This document shows positions 1-9,246 of a DNA stretch of 64,000 nt, piece after piece; positions within the stretch are counted from its first letter, which is position 1, and every line of letters starts with the position of its first letter. A program made the position numbers and the translations under genes. Location: the NCBI RefSeq assembly GCF_000521865.1, contig NZ_JAME01000020.1, forward strand, positions 27,790-91,789, read 5' to 3'. Source of the stretch: Roseivivax isoporae LMG 25204. GTDB taxonomy: Bacteria; Pseudomonadota; Alphaproteobacteria; Rhodobacterales; Rhodobacteraceae. The notes beneath the pieces are model-generated. The model worked only from the letters and a program-made list of their open reading frames with translations. It was not told where the DNA came from and did no database searches.

Positions 1-335
1 ACCGGGCGGCGGCGCTGACGGCGGACAGCATGGTGCGCTGGCGCAACCTCGGCTCGCAGCGGCTGCCGAAACATGGCGTGCCGGGCCTGCCGGCGGGGTT
101 CGGGCATGCGCGCGGCGAGCTCGCGCGGTGGATCGACGCGCATGCGGCCTTCGTGCGGCGGGTGTTCGCGGGCGATCCGGCGCTGCTCGAGTTCGACGTG
201 GGCGATCCGGGCGCGCCGGCGGCGATCGGCGCGCATCTGGGCTGCAGCCTGCCGTGGTGGGGCCATGCCAACCGCACCGCGCCGGGTGCAGGCGACGGAA
301 CGGGGGCCGGCGCGGCATGCACGTCCACCTGCTGA
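1..335 (+). CDS. Sulfotransferase family protein, C-terminal fragment (partial)
   Basis: The reading frame is open from base 3 and ends at the TGA at 333-335, so this is the 3' end of a gene that begins outside the window. The about 110 visible residues include a segment around LLEFDVGDPGAPAAIG followed by WWGHAN. This resembles the end of Roseobacter-type sulfotransferases, where the enzyme closes with an acidic D-x-x-D-P stretch and a W-W-G-x-A-N motif. The PAPS-binding loop is outside the window, so activity cannot be judged. It overlaps the next gene by 19 bases, which suggests one transcript for a cluster that decorates a surface or secreted glycan. The family call is by resemblance of the tail only. 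Confidence 0.5.
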   Translation, partial: RAAALTADSMVRWRNLGSQRLPKHGVPGLPAGFGHARGELARWIDAHAAFVRRVFAGDPALLEFDVGDPGAPAAIGAHLGCSLPWWGHANRTAPGAGDGTGAGAACTSTC

Positions 336-2665
336 TCGGGCCGTCCGAGCGGGCGGCGGCGCGGCTGCGCGCGGTGCTCTCGGACCAGGCGGGCGCGCTC
401 GGGCGGGCGGGCATCGTCGCGCCCGACTGGAATCCGGTCCGGCTCTACCTCGCCTGTTCGGACCCGGACCGCGCCGGCGTCGTGCGGTTCGCGCGCGGCT
501 ACCGAACCCGCGGCGCGCAGGCGCGGCTTCTCGCGGAACTCGAGGCGCAGATCGACGCGCTCGGCGCCACGGGCGCAGGCACGCTCGTGATCGCGAGCGG
601 CCATCTCGGGCGGCTGATGCCCGGGGCGGAGGAGCTTGCGCGGCTCCGCACCCTTCTCGGGCGGGTCGCCACGGGGTTCAGCGTCACGGCGCATGTGGAG
701 GCGCAGGCGCGCCACCTCGCCCGCACCTATCCCGAACGCGTGGCCGAGGGGCGCATCGCGCCCCTGTCGCGGGAGATCGCGCTCGCGCGTTCGGGCGCGC
801 CCTGGTGGCAGGCGGCGCTGGCGGCGGCGCCGCAGGGGCGACCCTATCTGGGCCTCTTCCCGACGCTCGAGGCGCCGCCGCACTGGCTCGACTACGCGGC
901 GCTGCTCGCCGCCTGGGAAGGCACGTTCGGCGCGGGATCGGTGACGCTGCGGCCGCTCGAGCGCGACCGGCTGGCGGGCCCCGAGGCGGCACGCGTGCTG
1001 GCCGAGGCGCTGGGGCTCTCGGTGCGGCTCGGCGTCATGCCCGGGGCGCCGGTCCGCGCGGTGCCGAACGGGCCGACCACGGCGCGGCTGCGGGCGTTCA
1101 ACGCGCTGCTCCTGAGATACGCGGCGCAGGCCGGGATCCACGTGCCGCGCGAGCTGCGCCGCCGGTTCGCGGGCGAGATGGCCACCGCGGGCGCGCCGCT
1201 CGACCCGGGCGCGCTGTCGGCGGTGTCGGAGCGGTTCCGCGACGACAATGCCCGCCTCGCCGCCCGTTTCCCGGGTCTCGGGCCCGCGCTCGAGCCGCCG
1301 CCGCCGGCGCCGGACTGGACCGAACCCGATCCGGCCTTCGGTTTTCGCGCGACACAATACCTCGCGGCCTTCCTGCCGGCCCTCGAGACGCACGGGGTCC
1401 CGGTCGCCCGGCTGAAGGAGACCGACCGCGCCGAGGATGCCGCCCTTGCCGCACTGGCCGCGCCCGGTGCGGACGCGCTCCTGTCGCCCGGAGCGCGCGC
1501 GATCCTGCCGCCGCTCGCACGGATGAACGTGGCGCGGCTGCAGCGCTCGGCCTACGCGCCGCACGACCGGCTGGGCACGGTGGACGAGACGGCGGCCGCC
1601 CCCGCCTACCCGGTTGCGCCGCCGCGCGTCCTGCCCGAGGGCAGCACCGGGCGGGTGATCGTCGCCTGCATGAAGAACGAGGCGCCCTACATCCTCGAAT
1701 GGGTGGCCTATCACCGGGCGATCGGCGTCGACGGGTTCCTGATCTACACGAACGGCTGCGAGGACGGCACCGCCGAGATCCTCGACCGGCTCGACGCGAT
1801 GGGGATCGTGCACCACCGCCCGAACGACGACTGGACAGGAAAGTCGCCGCAGCAGCACGCGCTGAACCGCGCCCCCAAGGAGGACGTGGTGCGGCGCGCC
1901 GACTGGCTCATCCACATCGACGTGGACGAGTTCATCAACGTGCGCTGCGGCGACGGCACCCTCGACGCGCTGCTCGACCGCGTGCCGGGCGCCACCAACA
2001 TCGCGATGACCTGGCGGCTCTTCGGGCACAACGGGATCACGCGTCTCGACGACCGGTTCGTGATCGAGCAGTTCGACACCTGCGCGCCGAAATACTGCCC
2101 GAAGCCCCACACTGTCTGGGGCTACAAGACCATGTTCCGCAACATCGGCGCCTACGCGAAGCTGTCCTGCCACCGGCCGAACAAGCTGGCGCCGGGCGCC
2201 GAGGAGCGGGTGCGCTGGGTCAACGGGTCGGGCGCCGACATGACCGGCGAGGCGATCCGTCGCGGCTGGCGATCCTCGCGCGCGTCGATCGGCTACGACC
2301 TCGTGCAGCTCAACCACTACGCGCTGCGCTCGGCCGAGAGCTTTCTCGTCAAGCGGCAGCGCGGGCGCGCGCTGCACGTGGACCGCACGATCGGGCTGAA
2401 CTACTGGATCCGCATGGACTGGTCGGACGTGCGCGACATCACCATCCAGCGCAACCTGCCGCGGCTGCGGGCCGAACACGACCGCCTGCTGGCGGACGAC
2501 GCGCTGCGCCATCTGCACGATGCGGGGCTCGACTGGCACCGCGCCAAGGCGCGCACCCTGCAGGCCACGCCCGAATTCGCCGATCTCTACCGGCAGGCCG
2601 TCGAAATCCGGCTGACCGGGACCGAGCGCGTGGCCTACGCGCTCGCCCTCGACACGGAGAGCTGA
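317..2665 (+). CDS. Two-domain protein: degenerate sulfotransferase-like N-terminus plus GT2-type glycosyltransferase
   Basis: This is a 782-residue protein. From about residue 444 it is a glycosyltransferase of the Glyco_tranf_2_4 type: a VIVACMKNEAPYILEW opening, a YTNGCEDGT segment and an acidic HIDVDEF motif near residue 535 expected to bind the sugar nucleotide and metal. Residues 1-430 keep the outline of a sulfotransferase-like P-loop fold (a HVHLLIGPS start, a mid-region reading VIASGHLGRL, and a late NALLLRY and DDNARLAARFPG pattern), but the PAPS loop K-T-G-T is replaced by ERAA. The ATG at 317 is chosen because the domain starts there; the longer frame to 128 overlaps the preceding gene heavily. 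It sits between a sulfotransferase and a methyltransferase. The substrate is unknown. Confidence 0.75.
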   Translation: MHVHLLIGPSERAAARLRAVLSDQAGALGRAGIVAPDWNPVRLYLACSDPDRAGVVRFARGYRTRGAQARLLAELEAQIDALGATGAGTLVIASGHLGRLMPGAEELARLRTLLGRVATGFSVTAHVEAQARHLARTYPERVAEGRIAPLSREIALARSGAPWWQAALAAAPQGRPYLGLFPTLEAPPHWLDYAALLAAWEGTFGAGSVTLRPLERDRLAGPEAARVLAEALGLSVRLGVMPGAPVRAVPNGPTTARLRAFNALLLRYAAQAGIHVPRELRRRFAGEMATAGAPLDPGALSAVSERFRDDNARLAARFPGLGPALEPPPPAPDWTEPDPAFGFRATQYLAAFLPALETHGVPVARLKETDRAEDAALAALAAPGADALLSPGARAILPPLARMNVARLQRSAYAPHDRLGTVDETAAAPAYPVAPPRVLPEGSTGRVIVACMKNEAPYILEWVAYHRAIGVDGFLIYTNGCEDGTAEILDRLDAMGIVHHRPNDDWTGKSPQQHALNRAPKEDVVRRADWLIHIDVDEFINVRCGDGTLDALLDRVPGATNIAMTWRLFGHNGITRLDDRFVIEQFDTCAPKYCPKPHTVWGYKTMFRNIGAYAKLSCHRPNKLAPGAEERVRWVNGSGADMTGEAIRRGWRSSRASIGYDLVQLNHYALRSAESFLVKRQRGRALHVDRTIGLNYWIRMDWSDVRDITIQRNLPRLRAEHDRLLADDALRHLHDAGLDWHRAKARTLQATPEFADLYRQAVEIRLTGTERVAYALALDTES

Positions 2666-2669
2666 GCCC

Positions 2670-3353
2670 ATGACCGCCGATCCCTTCCTGCGCTCGCGCG
2701 GGCTGAAGATCCCCAAGGACGGCACCATCGTGCGCGGCCGCATCCGCGGCGCGCTGAAGTCCGGCGGCTACGAGGGCAAGGAGGCCGAAGCGGTCCTGAA
2801 GGTCGTGACCGGGGGCGACCGCGTGCTCGAGCTCGGCGCGGGCATCGGCTACATGTCGACGCTGATCGCCAGCAAGCGGCCGGTCGACCGGGTGGTGAGC
2901 TACGAGGCGAACCCCGCGCTCATCCCCTTCATCCACGCGATGCACGCGGCCAACGACGTCACCAACGTGACGGTGCACAACGCGCTCCTGTCGGACGGGC
3001 CGGGCGACCCGGTGCCCTTCTACGTGCGGCAGAGCTTCCTGTCCTCCTCGATGGACCGCGAGAGCGATCCCGACGGCATCGTGGCGACCGAGATGGTGGC
3101 GCGTCACGACATCCACGCGGTGCTGGCGGAGCTGCGCCCGCAGGTGCTCGTCTGCGACATCGAGGGGGCAGAGGCGCGGCTCCTGCCCGCGGCGGACCTG
3201 TCCTGCCTGCGCGCGGCGGTGATCGAGCTGCACCCGCAATGGATCGGTCAGGCCGGCGTGCAGGCGGTCTTCGACGCGTTCCACCGCGGCGGGCTCACCT
3301 ATTTCCCGCGCTGGTCGGACGCCAAGGTCGTCTGCTTCCGCAAGGGCTGGTAG
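2670..3353 (+). CDS. FkbM family SAM-dependent methyltransferase
   Basis: This 227-residue enzyme is predicted to transfer a methyl group from S-adenosylmethionine, probably to a sugar hydroxyl given its glycosyltransferase neighbours. The SAM-binding motif VLELGAGIGYMS is at about residues 51-62, the acidic ribose-binding position follows in VVSYEANP, and the FkbM signature DIEGAE is at about 162-167. It begins 4 bases after the previous stop and ends 4 bases before the next start, so the three genes are almost certainly one operon. FkbM proteins are often larger; this one is essentially the catalytic core. Acceptor specificity cannot be read from the sequence. Confidence 0.85.
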   Translation: MTADPFLRSRGLKIPKDGTIVRGRIRGALKSGGYEGKEAEAVLKVVTGGDRVLELGAGIGYMSTLIASKRPVDRVVSYEANPALIPFIHAMHAANDVTNVTVHNALLSDGPGDPVPFYVRQSFLSSSMDRESDPDGIVATEMVARHDIHAVLAELRPQVLVCDIEGAEARLLPAADLSCLRAAVIELHPQWIGQAGVQAVFDAFHRGGLTYFPRWSDAKVVCFRKGW

Positions 3354-3357
3354 GCAG

Positions 3358-4404
3358 ATGCGGATCCTCGCGATCCTCTGCGTGCGCAACGAGGGGGCAT
3401 TCCTCCTCGACTGGCTCGCGCACCATCTCGCGGTCGGGGTGACGCATATCCTGGCCTATTCCAACGATTGCGAGGACGGCACCGACGCGATGCTCGACGC
3501 GCTCGCCCGGACGGGACCCCTCACGCATCACCGCAACGAGGGACCGCACGGGCCGAAGGGCATCCAGTTCACCGCGCTGAACCACGCGGCCTCAACGCCC
3601 GAGGCGGCAGCGGCGGACTGGATCCTGCCGCTCGACATCGACGAGTTCGTGAACGTGCATGTGGGCGCCCGCACCCTGCCCGACCTCATCGCCGCGGTGC
3701 CCGAGGCGACGGCGATCACGCTGACCTGGCGGCTCTTCGGCAGCGGCGGGCTGCGCCGGTTCGAGGACGTGCCGGTGCCCGAACGGTTCGTGCGGGCCGC
3801 GCCAGACGTCGTGTTCTGGCCCTGGCGCGCGGCGATGTTCAAGACGCTCTACCGCAACGACGGGACCTACGGACGGCCCGGCGTGCACCGCCCCCGCGCG
3901 CCCGACGCCGCCCGCATCGCCGGCGCGCGCTGGGTCGACGGCAACGGCCGCCCCCTGCCCCCGGGCTTTGCGACCGCGCGCATCTACTCGGATTTCGGCA
4001 AGCCGAATTTCGGGCTGGTCCAGCTCAACCACTACCCGCTCGGCTGCGCCGAGAGCTACGTGCTGAAGGCCGCGCGCGGCCGCGCGGTGCACGGCGCCGA
4101 CCGGCTGGGGCTCGACTACTGGGCCGAGCGGAACTTCGACGCGGCCGAGGATCGCAGCATCCTCGGCGTGGCAGACCGCGTGCGGACGATCCGCGCGTCG
4201 CTCGCGGCCGATCCGGCCCTCGCGCGCCTGCACGAGGACGCCGTCGCCTGGCGGCGCGCGCGCTTCGACGCGCTGATGCTGGACGAGTCGTACCGTGCCC
4301 TCTACGGTCGGCTGCTGATGACGCCGCCTGCCCGGCCGCTCGGGGCCGCGGAGGCGCGCGAGCTGCTGGCCTGGGGACGTGCGGCGCGGGAGGCGGACGG
4401 GTAA
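3358..4404 (+). CDS. Glycosyltransferase family 2-type protein
   Basis: A 348-residue cytosolic glycosyltransferase related to the C-terminal half of the protein at 317-2665. Both share the V-R/K-N-E-x-x-x-L-x-x-W start (here LCVRNEGAFLLDW), the NDCEDGTD segment, the DIDEF acidic motif (about residues 94-98), a TWRLFG block and a QLNHYPLGCAES block toward the C-terminus. There is no membrane segment or signal peptide. The two paralogues probably add different residues to the same glycan. It starts 4 bases after the methyltransferase stop, and its own stop is followed by about 95 bases before the next gene. Donor and acceptor are unknown. Confidence 0.85.
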   Translation: MRILAILCVRNEGAFLLDWLAHHLAVGVTHILAYSNDCEDGTDAMLDALARTGPLTHHRNEGPHGPKGIQFTALNHAASTPEAAAADWILPLDIDEFVNVHVGARTLPDLIAAVPEATAITLTWRLFGSGGLRRFEDVPVPERFVRAAPDVVFWPWRAAMFKTLYRNDGTYGRPGVHRPRAPDAARIAGARWVDGNGRPLPPGFATARIYSDFGKPNFGLVQLNHYPLGCAESYVLKAARGRAVHGADRLGLDYWAERNFDAAEDRSILGVADRVRTIRASLAADPALARLHEDAVAWRRARFDALMLDESYRALYGRLLMTPPARPLGAAEARELLAWGRAAREADG

Positions 4405-4498
4405 TTTCCACACCCGCGGCCCAATTCTGCCCGAAAGCGCGGACAGTTTCCTCGCCAAACGCGCCGACGGAGAACCAGGCGCCAGGAGGACGAGCGCG

Positions 4499-5506
4499 AT
4501 GAGCGACGCACAGGACCAGGCCGGGGAAGACCTCCTCGAACTCGACTACCCCGCGTGGCGCGCGCGCATGGCGGCGATCGGCGCCGAACAGGGATTTCAC
4601 GAGTCGCTGGGCGAGGCGCACCACGCCCATTTCGTCGAAACCGAGGGCGCGACGCTGCTGGTGAGCTTCGAGAGCTTTCCGGCCATCCGCGCGCTCAGCG
4701 ACAGCGGCCTGCCGCTCGGGGCCGAGGTCGCCGAGGCTCAGGGCTGGTCGCACCTCGCCGTGGTCAGCGCGCGCGACACCTGGTTCCGGGCTCCCGAGAT
4801 CTACGCCTTTTTCGACCAGCTGAACGACGACGCGTTCTTCGACGAGTTCGACACGATCCTGTTCTACGGCGCGGGCCCCTGCGGTTACGCGGCCTGCGCC
4901 TATTCGGTGGCGGCGCCCGGCGCGCGGGTGCTGGCGCTCCAGCCGCAGGCGACGCTCGACCCGCGGGCGACGGAATGGGACGACCGGTTCGTCGCCATGC
5001 GGCGGACGTCCTTCACCGACCGCTACGGCTACGCCCCCGACATGATCGACGCCGCGGATCGCGCCTACATCGCCTACGACCCGCGCGAGCCGCTCGACGC
5101 CATGCATGCGGCGCTCTTCGCGCGGCGCAACGTGCTGCGGCTGCGGATGCCGTCCATGGGGGCGGCGCTGCAGGCGGACGTGATCGGGCTCGACATCTTC
5201 CGTCCGCTCCTCGAGGCGGCCATGCACGGCACGCTCGACACCGCGGCGTTCGGCCGGCTCCTGCGCGGCCGGCGCGGTTACGGGCCGTACCTGCGGCGGC
5301 TTCTGGCGCGGCTCGACGCGGACGAGCGCCCCGACCTCGCGGTACTGCTCTGCCGGAACGTCACCAACCGCATGCGCGCGCCGCGCTTCCGCAAGCGGCT
5401 CCTCGCGCTCGAGGCGGCGGGCCACGGACGGCCCCGGGCCCGCGCGCCGGAACCGGCGGAGGACGACGCCGACGCGATGCCCGGCACGGCGGTCGCCGGC
5501 CGCTGA
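4499..5506 (+). CDS. Conserved protein of unknown function (sometimes labelled PAPS-reductase-like)
   Basis: A 335-residue soluble protein. Relatives in Rhodobacterales are often labelled phosphoadenosine phosphosulfate reductase, but I see none of that family's Cys motif or PAPS-loop. What is visible is an alpha/beta arrangement with [12 protein letters not shown] at about residues 122-133, which looks like a nucleophile-elbow turn without the serine, then [12 protein letters not shown] and a conserved [10 protein letters not shown] segment. The C-terminal 30 residues are low complexity. The ATG at 4499 has a GGAGG ribosome site 10-15 bases upstream; a longer frame to 4379 overlaps the previous gene. 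Its position at the end of the glycan cluster and before pyrC suggests a role with the glycosyltransferases, but this is inference. Confidence 0.65.
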   Translation: MSDAQDQAGEDLLELDYPAWRARMAAIGAEQGFHESLGEAHHAHFVETEGATLLVSFESFPAIRALSDSGLPLGAEVAEAQGWSHLAVVSARDTWFRAPEIYAFFDQLNDDAFFDEFDTILFYGAGPCGYAACAYSVAAPGARVLALQPQATLDPRATEWDDRFVAMRRTSFTDRYGYAPDMIDAADRAYIAYDPREPLDAMHAALFARRNVLRLRMPSMGAALQADVIGLDIFRPLLEAAMHGTLDTAAFGRLLRGRRGYGPYLRRLLARLDADERPDLAVLLCRNVTNRMRAPRFRKRLLALEAAGHGRPRARAPEPAEDDADAMPGTAVAGR

Positions 5507-5553
5507 GGCAAGGCACTGGTGCGCGTCCCCGTGCTCTGCTAACCGCTCGGCCC

Positions 5554-6594
5554 ATGACCGAGCGCCTGACCCTCCGCCGCCCCGACGACTGGCACCTGCA
5601 CCTGCGCGACGGCGCGATGCTCGCGGCCGTCCTGCCCGAAAGCGCCCGCCATTTCGGCCGGGCCATCATCATGCCGAACCTCGTGCCGCCCGTCGTGACC
5701 GCCGCGGATGCGCGTGGCTACCGCGACCGGATCCGCGCGCACCTCCCCGAAGGGTCGGGCTTCACGCCGCTGATGACGCTCTACCTGACCGAGGACACTG
5801 ACCCCGACGACGTGGCCGCGGCCGCTGCGGACGGGCTCGTCTCGGCGGTCAAGCTCTATCCCGCGGGCGCCACCACGAACTCGGCCTCGGGCGTGCGCGA
5901 CTTCGACCGGGTGCGCCCGGTGCTCGAGCGGATGGCCGAGATCGGGCTGCCGCTCTGCGTGCACGGCGAGGTCACCGACCCGGCGGTCGACATCTTCGAC
6001 CGCGAGGCTGTGTTCATCGACCGCGTGCTCGATCCCGTGCGCCGCGCGACCGCCGGCCTGCGCGTGGTCATGGAACACGTGACCACCGCCGACGGCGTGG
6101 CCTACGTCCGGGACGGCGGTGCCGACATCGGCGCGACGATCACCACCCATCACCTCGTCATCAACCGCAACCACCTGCTGGTGGGCGGCATCCGACCGCA
6201 CTATTACTGCCTGCCCGTCGCCAAGCGCGAGAGCCACCGGCTCGCGCTGCTCGAGGCGGCGACGGCCGGCGCGGGGCGCTTCTTTCTCGGGACGGACAGC
6301 GCGCCCCATCCCGACACCGCGAAGGAAAGCGCCTGCGGCTGTGCCGGCTGCTTCACCGCGACGAACACGCTGTCGGTCCTCGCCGAGGTCTTCGAGCGCG
6401 CGGACGCGCTCGACCGGCTCGAGGCCTTCGCGTCGCTGAACGGGCCCGCGTTCTACGGCCTGCCGCCCAACGAGGACCGCATCACGCTCGAACGCGGCGC
6501 GCCGGTGGATTACCCGCGCAGCATCTCCGCCGGGGACGAGACGGTGACCGTGTTCGACCCGGGCTTTCCCCTTCACTGGCGCGTCGCCGCCTGA
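5554..6594 (+). CDS. pyrC: Dihydroorotase (class II, homodimeric type)
   Basis: This enzyme catalyses the third step of pyrimidine synthesis, the reversible cyclisation of N-carbamoyl-L-aspartate to dihydroorotate, in the cytosol. The protein has 346 residues, as expected for the E. coli PyrC type. Metal ligands are visible: WHLHLRD (His14, His16), a lysine in AVKLYPAG near residue 100 that would be carboxylated to bridge two zincs, CVHGEV, MEHVTT, and the catalytic aspartate in FLGTDSAPH. The next gene, pyrE, starts 19 bases after the stop, so the two form a small pyrimidine operon. The frame extends far upstream, but only the ATG at 5554 fits the family. Confidence 0.95.
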   Translation: MTERLTLRRPDDWHLHLRDGAMLAAVLPESARHFGRAIIMPNLVPPVVTAADARGYRDRIRAHLPEGSGFTPLMTLYLTEDTDPDDVAAAAADGLVSAVKLYPAGATTNSASGVRDFDRVRPVLERMAEIGLPLCVHGEVTDPAVDIFDREAVFIDRVLDPVRRATAGLRVVMEHVTTADGVAYVRDGGADIGATITTHHLVINRNHLLVGGIRPHYYCLPVAKRESHRLALLEAATAGAGRFFLGTDSAPHPDTAKESACGCAGCFTATNTLSVLAEVFERADALDRLEAFASLNGPAFYGLPPNEDRITLERGAPVDYPRSISAGDETVTVFDPGFPLHWRVAA

Positions 6595-6613
6595 CCCATC
6601 CGAGGGCCTGCCG

Positions 6614-7294
6614 ATGATTCCCACGACCTTTCCGCATGCCGACGAGATCGCCCGCCTGACCGCGCGGGCCCTGCTCGAGGTCGGCGCCGTGCACTTCAAC
6701 GCCGAGACGCCGTTCACGCTCGCCTCGGGCCTGCCCTCGCCCACCTACGTGGATTGCCGGCGGCTCATCTCCTTTCCGCGCATCCGCGCGACGCTCATGG
6801 ACTTCCTGACCGTGACGGTGATGCGCGACGCGGGCTTCGAGGCGTTCGACAACGTCGCGGGCGGCGAGACCGCCGGCATCCCCTTCGCCGCGCTCGTGGC
6901 GGAACGGCTGGCGCTGCCCATGACCTATGTGCGCAAGAAGCCCAAGGGCTACGGCCGCAACGCCCGGATCGAGGGCGCCATGACCGAGGGCCAGCGGGTG
7001 TTGCTGGTCGAGGACCTGACCACCGATGGCGGGTCGAAGCTGTCCTTCGTCGACGCGATCCGCGAGACCGGCGCGACCTGCGCGCACACCGCGGTCATCT
7101 TCTATTACGGCATCTATCCCGAGACGGTCGACCGGCTGGGCGCGCACGGCGTGAGGCTGCACCATCTCTGCACCTGGTGGGATGTCCTGGCCGAGGCGCG
7201 GCGCGCCGAAAGCTTCGGCGCGGCGACGCTCGACGAGGTCGAGACCTTCCTGCGCGACCCGCGCACGTGGCAGGCGGCGCGCGCCCCCTCCTGA
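6614..7294 (+). CDS. pyrE: Orotate phosphoribosyltransferase
   Basis: It joins orotate and PRPP to make orotidine monophosphate, the fifth step of pyrimidine synthesis. The 226-residue protein has the PRPP-binding signature [14 protein letters not shown] at about residues 130-143, the flexible loop [14 protein letters not shown] near residue 112-125, and an N-terminal [16 protein letters not shown] segment typical of PyrE. It follows pyrC with 19 bases between, consistent with co-transcription. The C-terminal segment after residue 190 is somewhat longer than in E. coli PyrE (213 aa), as usual in alphaproteobacteria. Confidence 0.95.
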   Translation: MIPTTFPHADEIARLTARALLEVGAVHFNAETPFTLASGLPSPTYVDCRRLISFPRIRATLMDFLTVTVMRDAGFEAFDNVAGGETAGIPFAALVAERLALPMTYVRKKPKGYGRNARIEGAMTEGQRVLLVEDLTTDGGSKLSFVDAIRETGATCAHTAVIFYYGIYPETVDRLGAHGVRLHHLCTWWDVLAEARRAESFGAATLDEVETFLRDPRTWQAARAPS

Positions 7295-7514
7295 CGGGGA
7301 TAAGTACATCTCATGGGCGTATTGCCGCCACGTCACCTTCGTGTTAGCGTATACAAGATGAAGGAACGCCATACCGGGTGACCGCTAGATGGTGTAGCCA
7401 TCTCGGTCACATTCCGCCGACGCGGAAATCCACAGAGATATACATTTTGCCGTTAACGATGTCTTTGCAATATGCCGTCCTTCCAACGGGCAGACGGAAG
7501 AATCGGGGGACGAG

Positions 7515-9008
7515 GTGAACCAGGTTTCGGTGTTCAATCCGACGGGCGCGGATGTGGCTGAGCCCGAGACGATGCCGCACTCGGTCGAGGCGGAACAGCA
7601 GCTGCTGGGCGCCATCCTGACCAACAACGACATCTACGACCGCATCGCCTCGATCATCACGTCCAAGCATTTCTACGATCCCGTGCATGCGCGCATCTAC
7701 GAGGTCGCGGCGGCGCGCATCGCGCGCAACCAGCTGGCCTCGCCGGTCACGCTCAAGGCGTTCCTGCAGGACGACGAGGGCCTGAAGGAGCTCGGCGGCG
7801 CGGCCTACCTCGCCCGCCTCGCCGGCGCGGCGGTGTCGTCCTTCGCGGTGCGCGACTACGCGCAGATGATCTACGACCTCGCGGTGCGGCGGGAACTCAT
7901 CTCGCTCGGGCGGGACATCTCGGCCAAGGCGGCCAAGATCGACGTGGCGCACGAGCCGCGGGAACAGATCGTCGAGGCCGAGCAGGCGCTCTACCGCATG
8001 GCCGAGCAGGGCCAGGGCGAACAGGGGTTCGTGTCGTTCCTGCGCGCGGTGACCGACGCGGTGAATGTCGCCAATGCCGCCTACCAGCGCGAGGGTCAGC
8101 TGTCGGGCATCTCGACGGGCCTCGTCGATCTCGACAAGAAGCTCGGCGGCCTGCACCCTTCGGACCTCCTCATCCTCGCGGGCCGGCCTTCCATGGGCAA
8201 GACGTCGCTCGCCACCAACATCGCCTTCAACGTCGCCAAGGCCTATCGCCGCGGCACCAAGCCCGACGGGACCGAGGGCGCGGTCGAAGGCGGCGTCGTG
8301 GGCTTCTACTCGCTCGAGATGAGCGCCGAGCAGCTGGCCGCGCGGATCCTGTCCGAGGCGGCCGAGGTGCCGTCCGAACAGATCCGCCGCGGCGACATGA
8401 CCGAGGAGGAGTTCCGCCGCTTCGTCGAGGCCGCGAAGAGCCTCGAGGCCTGCCCGCTCTACATCGACGACACGCCGGCGCTGCCCATCGCGCAGCTTGC
8501 GGCGCGTGCGCGGCGGCTCAAGCGGACCCACGGGCTCGACGTGCTGATGGTCGACTACCTGCAGCTCGTGCGCGGCACCGGGCGCGGCGACAACCGGGTG
8601 AACGAGATCGCCGAGATCTCCATGGGCCTCAAGGCCATCGCGAAGGAACTCAACATTCCGGTGATCGCGCTGTCGCAGCTGTCGCGCCAGGTGGAAAGCC
8701 GCGACGACAAGCGGCCGCAGCTGTCGGACCTCCGGGAATCGGGCTCGATCGAGCAGGACGCCGACGTGGTGATGTTCGTGTTCCGCGAGGAATACTACAA
8801 GGAACGGGAAAAGCCCGGCGACCACGACCTCGAGAAGATGGCCCAGTGGCAGGAGGAGATGGAGCGCCTGCACGGCAAGGCCGAGGTCATCATCGGCAAG
8901 CAGCGCCACGGCCCCATCGGCACGGTGGAACTGTCGTTCGAGGGCCGCTTCACCCGCTTCGGCAACCTCGTGAAGCCCTGGCAGAACGGCGGCACGGACG
9001 CGTTCTGA
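7515..9008 (+). CDS. dnaB: Replicative DNA helicase DnaB
   Basis: The hexameric helicase that unwinds DNA 5' to 3' at the replication fork and recruits primase. The 497-residue protein shows the N-terminal DnaB domain (about residues 20-125) and the RecA-like C-terminal ATPase with Walker A AGRPSMGKTS near residue 222, Walker B VLMVDYLQL near 342, and the arginine-rich KQRHGPIG block near 460. The start is GTG at 7515 with a GGGGGA ribosome site directly upstream. There is no intein. The 220-base upstream gap separates it from pyrE. A consensus DnaA box lies 45 bases past the stop. Confidence 0.95.
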   Translation: MNQVSVFNPTGADVAEPETMPHSVEAEQQLLGAILTNNDIYDRIASIITSKHFYDPVHARIYEVAAARIARNQLASPVTLKAFLQDDEGLKELGGAAYLARLAGAAVSSFAVRDYAQMIYDLAVRRELISLGRDISAKAAKIDVAHEPREQIVEAEQALYRMAEQGQGEQGFVSFLRAVTDAVNVANAAYQREGQLSGISTGLVDLDKKLGGLHPSDLLILAGRPSMGKTSLATNIAFNVAKAYRRGTKPDGTEGAVEGGVVGFYSLEMSAEQLAARILSEAAEVPSEQIRRGDMTEEEFRRFVEAAKSLEACPLYIDDTPALPIAQLAARARRLKRTHGLDVLMVDYLQLVRGTGRGDNRVNEIAEISMGLKAIAKELNIPVIALSQLSRQVESRDDKRPQLSDLRESGSIEQDADVVMFVFREEYYKEREKPGDHDLEKMAQWQEEMERLHGKAEVIIGKQRHGPIGTVELSFEGRFTRFGNLVKPWQNGGTDAF

Positions 9009-9052
9009 GCCGGCCGGCCGCGGCGCCCGTCCGTGAGGCGGGATCCCCCGAC

Positions 9053-9061
9053 TTATCCACA
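9053..9061 (+). promoter_or_regulatory. DnaA box (TTATCCACA)
   Basis: The nine bases TTATCCACA match the strongest DnaA-binding consensus exactly. They lie in the gap between dnaB and alr. I see no second perfect copy nearby and no AT-rich unwinding region, so this does not look like an origin. It could be a single regulatory box or a chance match. Confidence 0.4.
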
Positions 9062-9246
9062 GGCTGCCGGGTTCCGCCAAGACCAGGCTTGAAATCCGCC
9101 AACACGTTGACCAAGTGCCCGATTCGCCGCGCCGACCGCCGGCCTTTCCCTGCCGTTGCGGCACCCGCGCCGGCCGGCATCCGCGGTTTCCTGCACAGGC
9201 GCGTTTTCGGCTTGACCCGGGCGGTGAAGATGCCACACCAGCGGCC

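Noticed and set aside
73..2673. Long overlapping ORF of 866 residues on the plus strand
   Set aside because: Arginine- and alanine-rich out-of-frame translation of the glycosyltransferase gene; no motif, typical of GC-rich shadow frames.
7322..7476. Promoter boxes upstream of dnaB
   Set aside because: TTGCCG and TATGCC have only four and three matches to consensus; other combinations had wrong spacing.
9053..9061. Replication origin near dnaB
   Set aside because: Only one perfect DnaA box and no AT-rich element; a single box does not make an origin.
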